Part shown: piece after piece, positions 1-14,059 of the stretch
How the letters are laid out: each line of letters starts with the position of its first letter
Numbering within the stretch: the first letter of the stretch is position 1
NCBI GenBank assembly: GCA_034190875.2
Contig: CM067356.1
Location: 27,778,220 to 27,842,219, forward strand
Direction of reading: 5' to 3'
Source of the DNA: Urechis unicinctus
Lineage: Eukaryota; Annelida; Polychaeta; Xenopneusta; Urechidae
DNA length: 64,000 bases
Made by a program: the position numbers and the translations under genes
The notes under the pieces: model-generated
What the model saw: the letters and a program-made list of their open reading frames with translations, nothing else
Database searches by the model: none
What the model was told of the DNA's origin: nothing

Positions 1-2274
1 ACAATGATTCATAGTTTTATATATGCAAAACTCAAATTGACACCACGGATAAGATGCTCAGAAATGATATAGGTCAGCAGATTGTCTGATTGATATAGGA
101 AGCAATAACTGCTGTCTTGTAGGCTCAAAGCAAAATCGATCATGCGGATGATGAGACAGAGGGCAGAACAAAACGCGGTCATGTTATTCCCTTGTTAAGA
201 CTGTCATTTAATCATGATAGATATAGCGCGGGCGGATACTATTAGAATGAAGGATACATGTTGAAAATGTAGCACATAAATAACATCGCAAATGAGTGAC
301 AACAGTTCGTCATTGAAAGAAATATTACCTTTTCGCTAAAGCGACCGTAGAATGGCATCGTGCAATGCAGTCAAGGCAAAACTATTATCACGCCCAACGA
401 CTAATGATTTCACGTTTCACCTGCTGTCTGATAGATTTTGTGTATATCGAGTCCCCTGAATCTTTACTCATAACTTTATTACCTATATTGCCAAATGGCT
501 GAAACATCTTTATACATAGAATATGCACCAAGGATTTTATTTTAAAGTAGCAGTAGCAAGTCGTTATCCGCAATTCTGTATGATGTAGCTCAGCATCAAT
601 AAGACAGCGTGGAATGCTAAGCCTGGTATAATCGGATTGGCAAGAACGGGCATAGCTAATTGCTCCGACAATATGCCACAATCATAATCAACACATTAGA
701 GCCGTATATATTGCAGTACCCAGCGAATCAAAAATCAACTACATGTATATGACGTAACTGATGGAACCTGTTTGCAAAACGCTGAAAACATTTCAATTAT
801 TTACTAAAACCTTGACTTCGCGGACTATTTCTGTCGTCTTTAATTGCCTACTAGCTTGGTCCTAATTAGGTTTGACTGAATCAAGACATTCGTTATCGTT
901 ATCAGCCTCTATACTGTCATAATGCGTGCCATTGAATGCAATTGGTTGATGACAAAAAACGGGTTTATTTCGGCAAGCTTAGGAATGAATGTTGATTGTG
1001 ACATGATGACTACGATGGGGTGAATTCAATTGAAACGAGGCGCAAACCCAACATAACAAAGATAGATTGAGACGAAATTTCGATTATCGGTTATCTTAAA
1101 AACAAAACAATATAATTAAGCATCTTACTTATAACTCGACCACCCTAAATATGCTAACGTGATACGAATATAACCGTGATATCATTCGATAATATGGTAA
1201 TAGCAGCCGGCAAAATTTACAGGGAGTATTCACAATGATGTCCTGAAAGTTTACTTAATGAATGTAATTTGAATAATCGTGAGGTTATGATATGCTGTAG
1301 ATGATGAGGATATCATAGAAAGCCACAGCTTGTTCTGTTCTGAGCCTACAGTAGCCTCAATATTCACGAACCAGACCAGCAAGATTAGGAACCGATACAG
1401 TTTACGGCTTAGTATTTATTCAATGAAAAAATGGCTGAGCGTAATGACGATAACATCCGCGTGGAATAAGGCTGAAATAGACACTGCCACCGATGATAAT
1501 TTGTGTGTAGAAGAAATTTTTACATAAACACAGTGGTAGCGGATGTGATTAATGTGTACATGTGGTGCTAGTCACTACTAATGTACGATAAATTTCTACC
1601 TAGGTGTAGTAGGTAGGACTATTTAATGAATTGTATATGCATACCATTATTATTTACCACTAGGCACTTCTCATGGTATGTGATTATATCGCTGTAGCTT
1701 GCTACCAACAATTATGAAGCCAATCGCTGTACTTAATAGCGTGTCTGTGTCAATTGCAGCTCTACGAGTTCATATATCAGAAATATTCGGTTAGTAACCC
1801 TCTAAGCAACTACAGAGATACTAAAACTCATCCTACAAAATAATTGCCCTGATGTTACAGAACACGATATGATTTATTTCTGCCAGGTAATAAGCAATCC
1901 AGTAAAGACTGATGTACCAGCACGATATGTCTGTTGTCAAGATTGCAACATGCGTTGGTTCCGGTATGAGATCTGCTTTCAGCTCGGGTGACCGCTGATC
2001 CTCTGACCTATTTGATACCGTGCGTGCATTAATCATAAAGACGTAATGTCCTCCACTCGTCGATGTTCAAGCGTTTTTCAGAGATCTATCATATAATGCG
2101 TATTGTGAATTGAAAGCATCATATTTTATACATATCTTAAATTTAACCCTGACGCGTATTCAATAAATATACCGTTAGCCTTTCTCCATTTAGTGTTAAT
2201 TTCTATGTAGATACCGCATGTATTAATTGTATGTCATCATATATAAAAGTGACGCCATAAATGAAAGAAAGGTT
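1..2274 (+). repeat. Long interspersed direct repeat, copy 1 (left end off-window)
   Basis: This segment matches 6760-9034 almost base for base in the same orientation, at an offset of about 6759. I counted about 21 differences in the first 720 positions, so identity is near 97% there. Denser changes occur around 1081-1110, and there are small indels, including 9 bp missing near 760 relative to copy 2. Homology stops near 2274, just after a shared ATGAAA-rich stretch, and the flanks are unrelated beyond it. The copy is cut by the window start, so the true left boundary is unknown. No conserved coding frame was found: the short open frames inside are shared by both copies only because the copies are so similar. 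It could be a non-coding transposable element, part of a larger element, or a segmental duplication. Confidence 0.93.
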
Positions 2275-5200
2275 ACTTTCTGCTGCAAGCCACCAATACA
2301 ACATTACTCTAATAGCACATTCCATCATCTTACGCTGTTTATTTTGTGTGCTAAACCTCCGTAGTGTATCTTATCCAAGAAAAGCACTGTGTTGACGTGG
2401 CTCGCATGGCATATACTCATTGCCGCTCTGAAATGTGCTAAGCAGTTTCAGTTGAGTTGCGATGCCTAGGATTGTGATGCTCGTTCGGCATGTTGAAAAA
2501 AGGAGCATGATATACTGCTCCATTAGCTTGATGATTATGTACAATATCTCATGCCATCCTTTGTGCCTAGCTAATGTAAAACTGAAATAATGTACGCATA
2601 TACTTATGCATACTCTTTTTGACCACGATATGACGATATATTGATGTATCAGTAAATATACCGCAACTGATAAAGCATTACGCTTAGAGTGTCATTCCCA
2701 AGAACCTGATTGGGTTCCTTGTGGTTATTTGTGATAATTGAACTGGTTTGTCTTTGTGGGTGGCTACAATTGAACACCAGTAATATGGATAATATATCCT
2801 CATTATAACAAAACTGTGTGATCTTCTGACATACTCGGCAATAGGGAGAAACAATCTGTAGATAGCTATAAATTGGAAACCTATTACTATCGAAGCCAGC
2901 ATTGCAATTGCAATGTGTCTCATATATTCCCTGAACGGGTTGTACACAAATTGTCGGAAGTTACGCTTTGAATCAAAACGTGACCAGCGAATGAGTATCA
3001 AGCAAGTGGACTTACGGAGGCAGACAACTACATCTTTGTAACTAAATTGTGAAATGATACTATTTAGATTTTCACTTATCATCTATTTACGCATTTGATT
3101 GAAATGTCAACACTGCAGACGTTTCCTATTCGGCTGTTGTGAATAACGTAGCTTGTGTACAAGGTAATTGACGCACCTGATTTTGGTTTCAACTGCAAAC
3201 GGATTTATTGACTTGAAATAAACGCGCTTTAGAATGATTAAACAACGTCACATAAGTTACAATACAGCCATATCTGCCATGAACACTGGGACATGTACTC
3301 TTGCAACTACATTTGGCCGCATATCACAATGAACATACACCACTCCATGCAACATGCCGAGTCAGCAACAGAATTAAGACAGCAAAATGTCATTTCATTG
3401 TTTTTATTGTACTTAAATATATGATAATTATGTAGCCAGCTCACCCATGACGCCACATTTCGGACACTATAAAGGCAACCAATTTCTCATCTGCCGTGTA
3501 CAACAGGCCGTTTGGGATAATCAGATAAGCACTTGAAAGGTCTTGCGACGTTTAGGACAAGGTTAAGTTACCAACCGTTAGTGTCCAAGCCGTAAAAGTT
3601 GATTTTGTCACAAGCGGACATATTTTCTTGTGTTATTGTTTCTATACGTTAACGTAATTGAAACATTACCAGACTGCACTTCTAAAGCTAGCGAACTATT
3701 GCCAAACAATGCACAAATAGAGAGAGTGACATGCATTGAGGTAAAGTCCCCCTACGAGGTGATAATGGCTCCTTTAGACGGATCGCACAAGACAATTTAT
3801 TTTAATAATCATGCTGATATACTTTTCTGTGAGATACACATCTAATTATTAACATTTAATGTTGGGCATCACTGCGCGTTTGGTTTATGTGGAATGGCAG
3901 CTATTAGGTTTGGGCGTAGACTTTCACCCTCCATCATTAACAATACGGAGTTATCCGCTTTACACAGACTACACATATTCAGTAGATTGCAAAGCTTTGC
4001 TATTCTAGCATCTAAGGATAGTTTTACGTCAATGAACAAAATACTTGCACATTAATGTTTTCCCAGGCAATTGACAAAACGTCACACCCTCAAATAGTTC
4101 CACATCAATCAAGTAGTCAATGGTTAAAGACAGATTCAAAAGTTTCAACCGATGGATTACTATGAGACCACACTCCAATCATAATTCTGAGAGAACGGAA
4201 CTTTATGAACAGATATTGAATCAATTTTTCAGTATTCAATCAGCTTTTGTTGAGTCATGCGATCATTCCATTAGTAATTTGTGTAAATAACTACCAATTC
4301 TTTGCTAATAATACTTCTTCATGAGTCCTAAGGCATTTGTATCAAAGTACCCGACGCGTCCAGCGTGTTAACGCTTTGTGCAAGATGGCCGTCTGCACTG
4401 AAGAGTTTTGTTTGCGATAAATTAATAAGGCAAAAAAACGTTTTTTACTTATTACTTGCATCCGGCTCTTATGAAGCAAATCAAAGCGCAAATATCGTAA
4501 TGAGGTAATGGCTTCACTTTAGCAAGTGCAAGTTGCACAAGGGAACTGTTAATTACATAGTACAAGGATTGTTCAAAGATAAATCACACCATCACGTACA
4601 ATAGGCGAGGTCAATATTTGTTAGTTTCAGTTTTCCAGAGAGACATTTTCAGCATTATACTGAATCAGATTAACCTAAGACGTAGGTATAACTAAGTGAT
4701 GTTGACCCTACCCCTACTATTGCCAATTTTACAATTACCCGGGTCTCATTTAATTTCTAGAAATCGCTTAAGCCCTATTGACGGTAGCAGAGTTAAAGTG
4801 CTAAACGGAGAGGGATTACTAAAAGTGTAAACAGTCCAATGCCTTAATATTGATTAACATCTTGAGCCGCAACAACAGCCAATGTCACAATTGTAGATCA
4901 TACAAAACTTTGACCTCTTAACGTATTACCAGAATAATATGCGAATCCGAACTACACGTACTTCCACTTTACGTCTTAAGCAATATTTCAACAGCAGTTT
5001 TCAAGGCGAGGTAGCCATTCATTATATATTATGGCTATCACGATGTAAAATGATTGTATAGACATTGTATTGTATGACTGATTGACTAACTTATATTGTC
5101 ATATTTTTATGACTATATGTCATATTTTTATGATGAAATAAATAATATATATATTACAGGAAGGAGACAACACGGCATTGATAACCAAAAAGATTTTTTT

Positions 5201-6759
5201 GAGTTTCAGGGTATAAGCATGCCCCTAATATCACAAATATAAACCCAACAGAAATTACCAGGCTGGTTAGAAAACATTTGGCTAATCCATTTACCCTGTA
5301 TTTGTTGAGCTGTCACCGGAGTTATGATAAGTGTGAGGTCAGTGAGTTGCGATGATTCGTCACGTGTGTCCTTAAAAATCACCCGAGTTGCAGTCAAAAT
5401 AGCTGACAAGACTCAGACAGCCACTTTCTGCAGAACATAGATGGAGATCAGCTACCTTCAGTTTCGGCTTAGAGTTAGAACATGTGACGCAGTAGCATGT
5501 CGGGGCATCTAAGGAGGACGCTATATATCATTACTTAGTTAATTTTTAAAAATGTATGGTCACTCAGTTTCAAGAACTAAAACGCGGATATAATCTTTAT
5601 GTTTGATAACGGCACAATAACCACAGAAAAGCGATCGTAGCCGTATGTGTATTGCTCTTTTCCGTGTGCTTATAGCTCTAGTGTGATTTTATGTTCACTC
5701 GATCTTTTTCTATTCGTGATCATACACGTCGGATGCATACGTCGAGTATGTCCTGTGCATCTTCCACGCTTTCGCGGACAGTAGTGACAGTTAGGTTGAT
5801 CCCAGTATCATCTGCTTTTTGGCATCATTACAGCCAATGGTGATTTATCAGATCGCTAGGAACAAATTTCACTTTACATGACATTTTAACAGTATGGTTT
5901 TGCATATGCCACAGCATTATAATATCGTAGAATAAGTACAATCTAAGTACGGCTGGTCGTTTTGGTCAACTGCACATGCCTTTTCATTGTAATGTAGGAG
6001 ACATACGGTTTCTGTAGTGTTGAACATCAAGACCAACTTCCCAATGGTTCGACATTTGTTCAATTATTCAGGACACTGGTTGCTCTGTTTAACAAGTGGG
6101 TTTTTGGATTGTAATTACGCTATGTTTTGCTAGATGCCTTGGTGTTAATTCACTTAGCTCTGATTTACAGCATTTGCAGAGACAACTTAAGGTGTGTTTT
6201 ATAAATCATTCTTTACATCTAGTTGGATGGTTCTATATGGCAATGTAAAATACTGTTGCAATCATAAGGTTTGGAGGGACCACAGCGTAAGTGTTGTAGA
6301 TTTCTCGTTTGCATGTGTCATATGTTCTTCAATCTGAAAAACCTTTTGGGACCACTGTCGTTTTTACATATTTTGTCTTTAGATTCTGAGTAAATAATTA
6401 ATCAACCTGCGCACATCATAGAACAAATCACCGTAAATGTCACGGTTTGATCTAAGCTATTGCCGTTCGCATATACTGAGGGCTTTTTACCCTTTCCTTG
6501 TCTTGAGCGGTCAAACCATATAACACTCATTCTATGCCCTGCTTAGTTCTTCAAATGCAATAATCGTTAACAGAGAGCAGGCTGATATTTTTTAAACATT
6601 CCTACCGTCAAAAAGGTTTTATTTGTGCAGCAAGCTATACTTGGTTAGGCACCATGTCGTTCAACCTAAATGTGAAAATCAGATATTCACCTTTACGTAC
6701 GCTTGCATTTTAGTACATGGAATATTTCAACTGTTATATAGGATATTAAGCACAGGAAT
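2275..6759. other. Unassigned spacer between the two long repeat copies
   Basis: About 4.5 kb of AT-rich sequence with no recognised gene, RNA or mobile element. The longest open frame (minus strand, 2684-3082, 132 codons) is hydrophobic, resembles no family I know, and is within chance length. I saw no tRNA-like primer-binding site just inside 2275 and no polypurine tract before 6760. The repeats are therefore not clearly the LTRs of a retrotransposon enclosing this spacer. Confidence 0.6.
5098..5133 (+). repeat. Two-copy short tandem repeat
   Basis: The 15-base word GTCATATTTTTATGA occurs twice, starting at 5098 and 5119, which gives a 21 bp period. A short AT run follows. This looks like ordinary replication slippage, with no function suggested. 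Confidence 0.6.
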
Positions 6760-9034
6760 ACAATGATTCATAGTTGTATATATGCAAAACTCAAATTGAC
6801 ACCACGGATAAGATGCTCAGAAATCATATAGGTCACCAGATTGTCTGATTGATATAGGAAGCAATAACTGCTGTCCTGTAGCCTCAAAGCAAAATCGACC
6901 ATGCGGATGATGAGACAGAGGGCAGAACAAAACGCGGTCATGTTATTCCCTTGTTAAGACTGTCATTTAATCATGATAGATATAGCGCGGGCGGACACTA
7001 TTAGAATGAAGGATACATGTTGAAAATGTAGCACATAAATAACATCACAAATGAGTGACAACAGTTCGTCATTGAAAGAAATATTACCTTTTCGCTAAAG
7101 CGACCGTAGAATGGCATCGTGCAATGCAGTCAAGGCAAAACTATTATCACGCCCAACAACTAATGATTTCACGTTTCACCTGCTGTCTGATAGATTTTGT
7201 GTATATCGAGTCCCCTGAATCTTTACTCATAACTTTTAAGTATATTGCCAAATGGCTGAAACATCTTTATACATAGAATATGCACCAAGGATTTTATTTT
7301 AAAGTAGCAGTAGCAAGTCGGTATCCGCAATTCTGTATGATGTATCTCATCATCACTAAGACAGCGTGGAATGCTAAGCCTGGTATAATCTGATTGGCAA
7401 AAACGGGCATAGCTAATTGCTCCGACAATATGCCACAACCATAATAAACACATTAGAGCCGTATATATTGCAGTACCCAGCGAATCAAAAATCAACTACA
7501 TGTATATGACGTAACTGACTTATCTGATGGAACCTGTTTGCAAAACGTTGAAAGCATTTCAATTATTTACTAAAACCTTGACTTCGCGGACTATTTCTGT
7601 CGTCTTTAATTGCCTACTAGCTTGGTCCTAATGAGGTTAGACTGAATCAAGTCATTTGTTATCGTTATCAGCCTCTATACTGTCATAATGCGTGCCATTG
7701 AATGCAATTGTTGATGACAAAAAACGGGTTTATTTCGGCAAGCTTAGGAATGAATGTTGATTGTGACATGATGACTACGATGGGGTGAATTCAATTGAAA
7801 CGAGGCGCAAACCCAACATAACAAAGATAGATTGAGACGAGATTACGATTATCGGTCATCCAAAAATCAAAACATTATAATTAAGCGGTCTTACTTATAA
7901 CTCGATCACCCTAAATATGCTAACGTGATACGAATATAACCGTGATATCATTCGATAATATGGTAATAGCAGCCGGCAAAATTTACAGGTAGTATTCACA
8001 ATGATGTCCCGAAGGTTTACTTAATGAATGTAATTTGAATAATCGTGAGGTTATGATATGCTGTAGAATATGAGGATATCATAGAAAGCCACAGCTTGTT
8101 CTGTTCTGAGCCTACAGTAGCCTCAATATTCACGAACCAGACCAGCAAGATTAGGAACCGATACAGTTTACGGCTTACTATTTATTCAATGAAAAAATGG
8201 CTGAGCGTGATGACGATAACTTCCGAGAGGAATAAGGCTAAAATAGACACTGCCACCGATGATAATTTGTGTGCAGAAGAAAATTTTACAAAATCACTGT
8301 GGTAGCGGATGTGATTAATGTGTACATGTGGTGCTAGTCACTACTAATGTACGATAAATTTCTACCTAGGTGTAGTAGGTAGGACTATTTAATGAATTGT
8401 ATATGCATACCATTATTATTTACCATTAGGCACTCCTCATGGTATGTGATTATACCGCTGTAGCTTGATACCAACAATTATGAAGCCAATCTCGGTACTT
8501 AATAGCGTGTCTGTGTCAATTGCAGCTCTACGAGTACATGTATCAGAAATATTCGGTTAGTAACCATCTAAGCAACTACAGAGATACTAAAACTCTTACA
8601 AAATAATTGCCCCGATGTTACCGAACATGATATGATTTATTTCTGCCAGGTAGTAAGCAATCCAGTAAAGACTGTTGACCAGCACGATATGTCTGTTATC
8701 AAGATTACAACATGCGTTGGTTCCGGTATGAGATCTGCTTCCAGCTCGGGTGACCGCTGATCCTCTGACCTATGTGATACCGTGCGTGCATTAATCATAA
8801 AGACGTAATGTCCTCCACTCGTAGATGTTCAAGCGTTTTTCAGAGATCTATCATATAATGCGTATTGTGATTGAAAGCATCATATTTTATGCATATCTTA
8901 AATTTAACCCTGACGCGTATTCAATAAATGTACCGTTAGCCTTGCTCCATTTAGTGTTAATGTCTATGTAGATACCGCATGCATTAATTGTATGTCATCA
9001 TATATAAAAGTGACGTCATAAATGAAAATAAGGT
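6760..9034 (+). repeat. Long interspersed direct repeat, copy 2
   Basis: This is the second copy of the segment at 1-2274, in the same orientation. The left limit of visible homology (6760) only reflects where copy 1 enters the window, so the repeat may extend further left. The right limit near 9034 is real: copy 2 continues into TTTGAATTAAATTTG where copy 1 continues into ACTTTCTGCTGC. Relative to copy 1 it carries scattered substitutions, a 2 bp loss near 7238 and a 9 bp gain near 7520. There is no poly-A tail, no obvious terminal inverted repeat at the right end, and no conserved open frame. The similarity suggests a recent duplication or two insertions of a young family. Confidence 0.93.
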
Positions 9035-12000
9035 TTGAATTAAATTTGAAACGCACAGTTACAATGATGTGGGATATTAATGCGGGATACCAGGGATATA
9101 AATAGGCTGAGGTACTGGAGCTACGGCACATACACATCAATACAATCGATTACATTCCAAACATTTGAGGCTCAAATATGTGGCTCTGAATACCCCACTG
9201 CGGTAGGGTACAGGTTGAAGTGAATTTATCCATGGATAGCAATGTTCTGTCTTTCTTATTTGACATCGGATTTACTGCATCATATCGTGACGGATCGAAA
9301 TAATCTGCCAACACACCTGCTACCCATGGGCCATCATGATTGCAGATATATTTTATCAGCTAACGTTCGATACTGCCGAGACTAGCAGATTTGATAACAA
9401 ATGTAACCGAGACAAAAGAAACGGATACACGTATGCAGCAAATATTGGCATATTTATTTAACAGAATGCAAGTAAACAGACGATGAAAAATATGCGAATA
9501 ACATGTTTGTCTGGAGCGTCCTCTAACCTGGCTCTAGATTTGGGGTCCCGACCTCTATATTTAGACACCTGTGGAGGCAGGTATACCCCTGAACAAATAG
9601 GTCTGGTTTCTGCCTCTAGATATGCCCTCCTGTGAGTTTTATGAGCTGACAGAATAATGCTAGTGGCACGGGTTGTATATACTGCTACACATGAAAACAT
9701 TAAACTACAAAATCTGTTAGGACATGATATCGCGAATATCAAAACCAGCGTGCTCTGAACCAAGGGAGCAAAGATTGGTTAACATGGATATACAGAAATG
9801 TAGTTGAAAATCCCGCCAAATAGACTATTTAATGTTTTGGCAATCGGAACACAAATGTCTTAGGCATTTATTCTAGAAGCTTTTGACTTGGGCTCATAAT
9901 GTTAAAAGTAAATGTTTTTAACGAGGGCATCGCGTTTGTGCTGTCATTAGCCCGAACTGCAACTGCCTCTGATATTTACAAGTGACTGATACTTGCGAAA
10001 ACTACGTAAAGTATTTGACAGTTGCCTTATATGACCTCCCAGTCTTGGCGATGGGAATTCATTGTTATCCGTTCAGCTTTACCGCCTCAATTGCATTCAC
10101 CAATTTGCTAACATTGACTCATACTAGCATCACAACTCAAGTGCTAAAACCCATCAGGAATTGATAAATAGAGAGCGTGTTAATACGGATGTATGGAATG
10201 TCCAGCAGTACCGCCCTTATGGCCATTATCAAATTGCACATCTGCATTTGCTTTCTCGTACCGTTCGTGACGTTTTGTAAGTAACGTCAAGACGTGATGC
10301 AATTACTATCATAAGGTGCGTATACAATGATTACAAATACAGGCACATTGTGTGCGCTAATAACGCATAATACTTGAAGTAAAATATCACTTGGTTATGT
10401 AATTCTACAAGCTGATGAAAAGAGATTGATATATAATAAAACGGTATTTTATATATTTTTTCTATATCAACCATGTGCCACGTTCTGGAAAACTTGCTGA
10501 ACGGTAAGCTACCAATACTCATGTATGACCCGTCTCGAAGTGCAAATCCTTACCTTTGCTCTGATTAGATTTCTTGGTACCCTATGATTGTGTGCGGGTC
10601 AACACCCACTGCGATTCATTTGGATGCGTCTGAGTTAGCCTCTTACTGCTTGAATCTCTGGTGGCTTAGAATAATTGATGTGATGGATATGCTTCATCTG
10701 AAGCATGTAGGAAAACGTTCAGCGATAACAATGGTCACAATAAGTTTACTTTTGTGACACTTTCGCCAGAATCACCTTCGATTTGCAGGGCAGCTACCAC
10801 TCCATTAATTCGCTCACGCCCTTTATATTTTGTATTTATGAAGCGACTGATCTGTCGTCTTTGATAGTCGGTGCACTGGTCTGCATTACACGTATTTTAT
10901 TAACAGACTGCAGATCGACTATCATCCCTGTGTACGATGCAGAATCGGATTGAATTTGGGAGATATGTTGGTGAGCAATGTAAGAGTCGGACTGTAATAC
11001 ATGAGAATATATTTGCACTATCTAGCCATAGGATAAGAGTCAGTCGGATTGTCTTATTGCTGATGCTGACAGTTGGTAAATAATTTGCTTTCAGTTGACC
11101 CAGTCCACCGATTTCAAAAGATCGAGTATTTGTGTCACACTCCCAGCTTCTTCCGAACCTCGGAAACTTTTTGACCTTGATGCATATCGGCATGTTACGA
11201 AAAGCGCAATTATTGTAACATTACGATTTTCTGTACACTATATTGTGTTGCGGGTATTACACAGTGCTTTAAGGTCCGGATGTGCCCCCGTGTTCCTACT
11301 AAGGCAACATATGCTGTCTGAGATAACTAAACACTTTCACGGCTAAAGCAATACCTTAAGTTGTTCGTGTGTACACTGGCGATCTCAATGTAGAGGCTGA
11401 CTGCATTTTGTTTCATACAATCATGTATATGGATTTTTTAGGCGCGTATGTATATTAGGAAGGAATTATCGGAGATGACAATTTTTAAGACCTAGAGAAA
11501 AATATGATGTTTTTACCTCATGGGCTAGCTCTCATTAATGCCCAAGGCTCCGAATTTTCTTCTAATGAGATAGTTGTGTACATCAGTGTTCAAGGTTCTC
11601 TTTCTATCTCACCCAGCATACCATAACTCAGCAAAAATGAAATAGTGTCCTTTTTTATACCATCTGTATTTATCGTACTACCCATACACATCTATAGCAT
11701 TATTCAGTGCTTTCAAGAACTAGAATGCCTGAGCGTAGTGCCAGAATACATAAAGATCCTCATAAGCTGTCTTGATTGTAATAAATTATACTACATAGTT
11801 ATATGATGCTGCTGATTCCAATACTGTAGCTGTTATATGGGCATTAATAGCACAAATTATTGGCCGTGACACAACATAAAAACAATGCACCGCCTTCTCT
11901 ACACACTAACATATGAGGGATAAAGTATTTTATGCTGTAAGCAATGTATTAACACAGTGGTAAATATTGTGGCCAATATATGTATAATATGTGGTGTTGT

Positions 12001-13064
12001 ATCGTAAGAACATTATATTTACGGGTCTCTATATAACGTCTGAAAGTTATCTTCAGTTACAGCCGTTTCTATCTAATGTTACCTCAGATCAATTCTGATT
12101 AAGTCTGAAATGACGATTTGTAGCCGCCCCTTTGTGCCCGAGACCCTACCAACGGTTAAAACCAAATATTGTATATCACATACGAGGATGGGCACTTATT
12201 TTAACATCAGATCACTTTCACTGTTTAAGAATTTATCAAAGCGAATTGCTTTGCAATCGAGGCAGTCAGTCATGTTATGACTGCATCGTGCGTATATTTA
12301 ATAACTCATGGTAGGTCAAATTTCGTCTGCTATGGACGATGCTTGTCAACCGTTGCTACAATTATTTGGCACGCACATCGGTTCCTGTTATGTCTAAACA
12401 TGATATGCTATGCATGAATACTAACAACCCCAACAGACGAATACAACGCAGGAGAAAAGTCATAATATTTCACCTTGTGTTAGTATTCGATATCAGAGGT
12501 TAACAAGCGGCTAGAAAGCACAGGCTTCACTCGATTAGTTGAATACTAACCATGATCATGTTAATCAACCGGCATTGAAGGATACCAGAACTATAATTAT
12601 ACCTTTTTTAACACTACACGGGAAATCCCGATTGAGTCAGGATAATGCACGGTTACATGGACTTGTGTCCCATGGCTAACAAGCCAGGAATCAAATCAGA
12701 TTATTGTGATTTTTTACAAGGTTCGAACATTCGACTGACATATAGATGCAGGCTGATCAAGAGTAAGCATCAATTAGTATTGGCCGACTGCAAATATGGA
12801 ATATTGTCATATCTAACCCCCAACTAAATAAAGCATCTTTGGCTCTGTGTTTCAACTGGCAAAAAGTCTACCGAGAATGTCCAGACACGCTTGAGTTAAA
12901 CAATGCGGATAGGCAAAGAAATCTTTATCACCTTGATTGGCTTCAATATATTATCCAGCTTAATCAAAACTTGGAAATGGCGAAGGATAGACAGTGTATG
13001 GTGCGACTACTCGCGGGGTGATTTGGGACAAAGACTGGTTATGAGAGAGCATTGCAACCGTCGC
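9035..13064. other. Unassigned AT-rich stretch
   Basis: About 4 kb with no recognised feature. A TATA-like word (GGATATAAATAGGC) sits at about 9103-9116, just right of the repeat boundary, but no open frame worth calling follows it. The open frames here (up to about 101 codons, minus strand, 9458-9763) are of chance length and match nothing I know. Confidence 0.5.
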
Positions 13065-13195
13065 ATTAAGCATCAAGTGGGAATAACCCAAATGCCGCTT
13101 GAACTGACGTGTTGACTTGACGGCATATAATCAACTTGCAGTTAAGGGCTTGGTGTTGCTGTCGACCATCGAACTCTACTGCGTATCCAATGTAA
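13065..13195 (+). repeat. Diverged repeat pair I, copy 1
   Basis: This segment resembles 14060-14172 in the same orientation, about 1 kb away. The clearest shared core is TTGACGGCATAT, followed by a T/C-variant stretch and then a second similar block (TTGGTGTTGCTG here, TTGGGTGATGCG there). Overall similarity is about 65-70% by eye with small indels, so the relationship is old. The origin is unknown: an old transposable element fragment or a local duplication. Confidence 0.6.
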
Positions 13196-13855
13196 AGCAC
13201 AAAATGTGCAAAAGGTACACTTACTCAACCAGGCTCAGCAATGAAGGCACAAATTCTGTCTTGAAAGTGCCCAACGCATTAATTTCCTCTTTATGAGTCA
13301 TAAACCGGCGGCTGATGCAATAAATAGATTTGCAAATCATTGCATTATTCCCTTGCAGATAGTAACTTCGATAGATTTTAGAATGCAATTGTAGACCCGC
13401 AGATGGTGAGCCATTAGGTAGATGAACCCTACCAGTTCATACGATCACCCTTTTGATAAACCAGCATTTTCATATTTGGTAGGATTAATGCGGGAACATT
13501 ATTCGACAAGCCGAGCGAACACAATATCGACTAAACGTCAAAATGCTCTAACCTACAATATATCCTGCTAAACTAGCGGGAGGGACAGTTTGACATAAAA
13601 GTGGTGGTGTGCAAGGCATTATTTACTGACTAAAATAGTCTTTTGTACCGTTATTGGAGAGGCACAATGCCATCATTTGATCTATTTCGCATAAATCAGG
13701 CAATCGTTACAACTGCAAGAGTCGACAGCTGTAACAACTCTTCGATATCCAAGGAGGAAACGCTTGTCTACAGAAACCTGCTAAAAACGGTTTGGAAAAG
13801 CCTATCATGTCCTTGACAGACACCACAAAATATGCTCGTGGTTGAAAGTGTTGAT

Positions 13856-13921
13856 GTGGGTGTGGGGTAGGGGGCTGCGCAAGGAGAAGGGTGATGCAGT
13901 GGTGCTGGTGATGAGAGGGGT
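13856..13921 (+). other. G-rich, purine-biased patch
   Basis: Runs of three to five G occur at 13858-13860, 13864-13867, 13870-13874, 13889-13891 and 13917-13920 within otherwise AT-rich DNA. The first three are tightly spaced and the next is about 14 bases further on, so a G-quadruplex is possible but not of the classic short-loop kind. On the minus strand it gives a His/Pro-rich open frame (13707-13997) that looks like a composition artefact. Confidence 0.45.
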
Positions 13922-14059
13922 GTAAATGACAGTCAAGGAACAGTCTTTTTATGCTACGACATGTGTTGACAACTAACAAATGTCTAAAAGGCCTCACAAT
14001 AGCAACAGGTAGCAGGGTTGGTGGCAGGCATTAATATATTTCTACCTTCCACAACTTTG

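Noticed and set aside
2684-3082. A 132-codon minus-strand open frame with hydrophobic stretches
   Set aside because: At this base composition about 0.3 frames of this length are expected by chance in the window. It has no recognisable motif and lies in unassigned DNA.
12721-12740. GGTTCGAACATTC, like the T-arm of a tRNA
   Set aside because: No matching acceptor stem or anticodon arm could be placed upstream, so it is not a tRNA gene.
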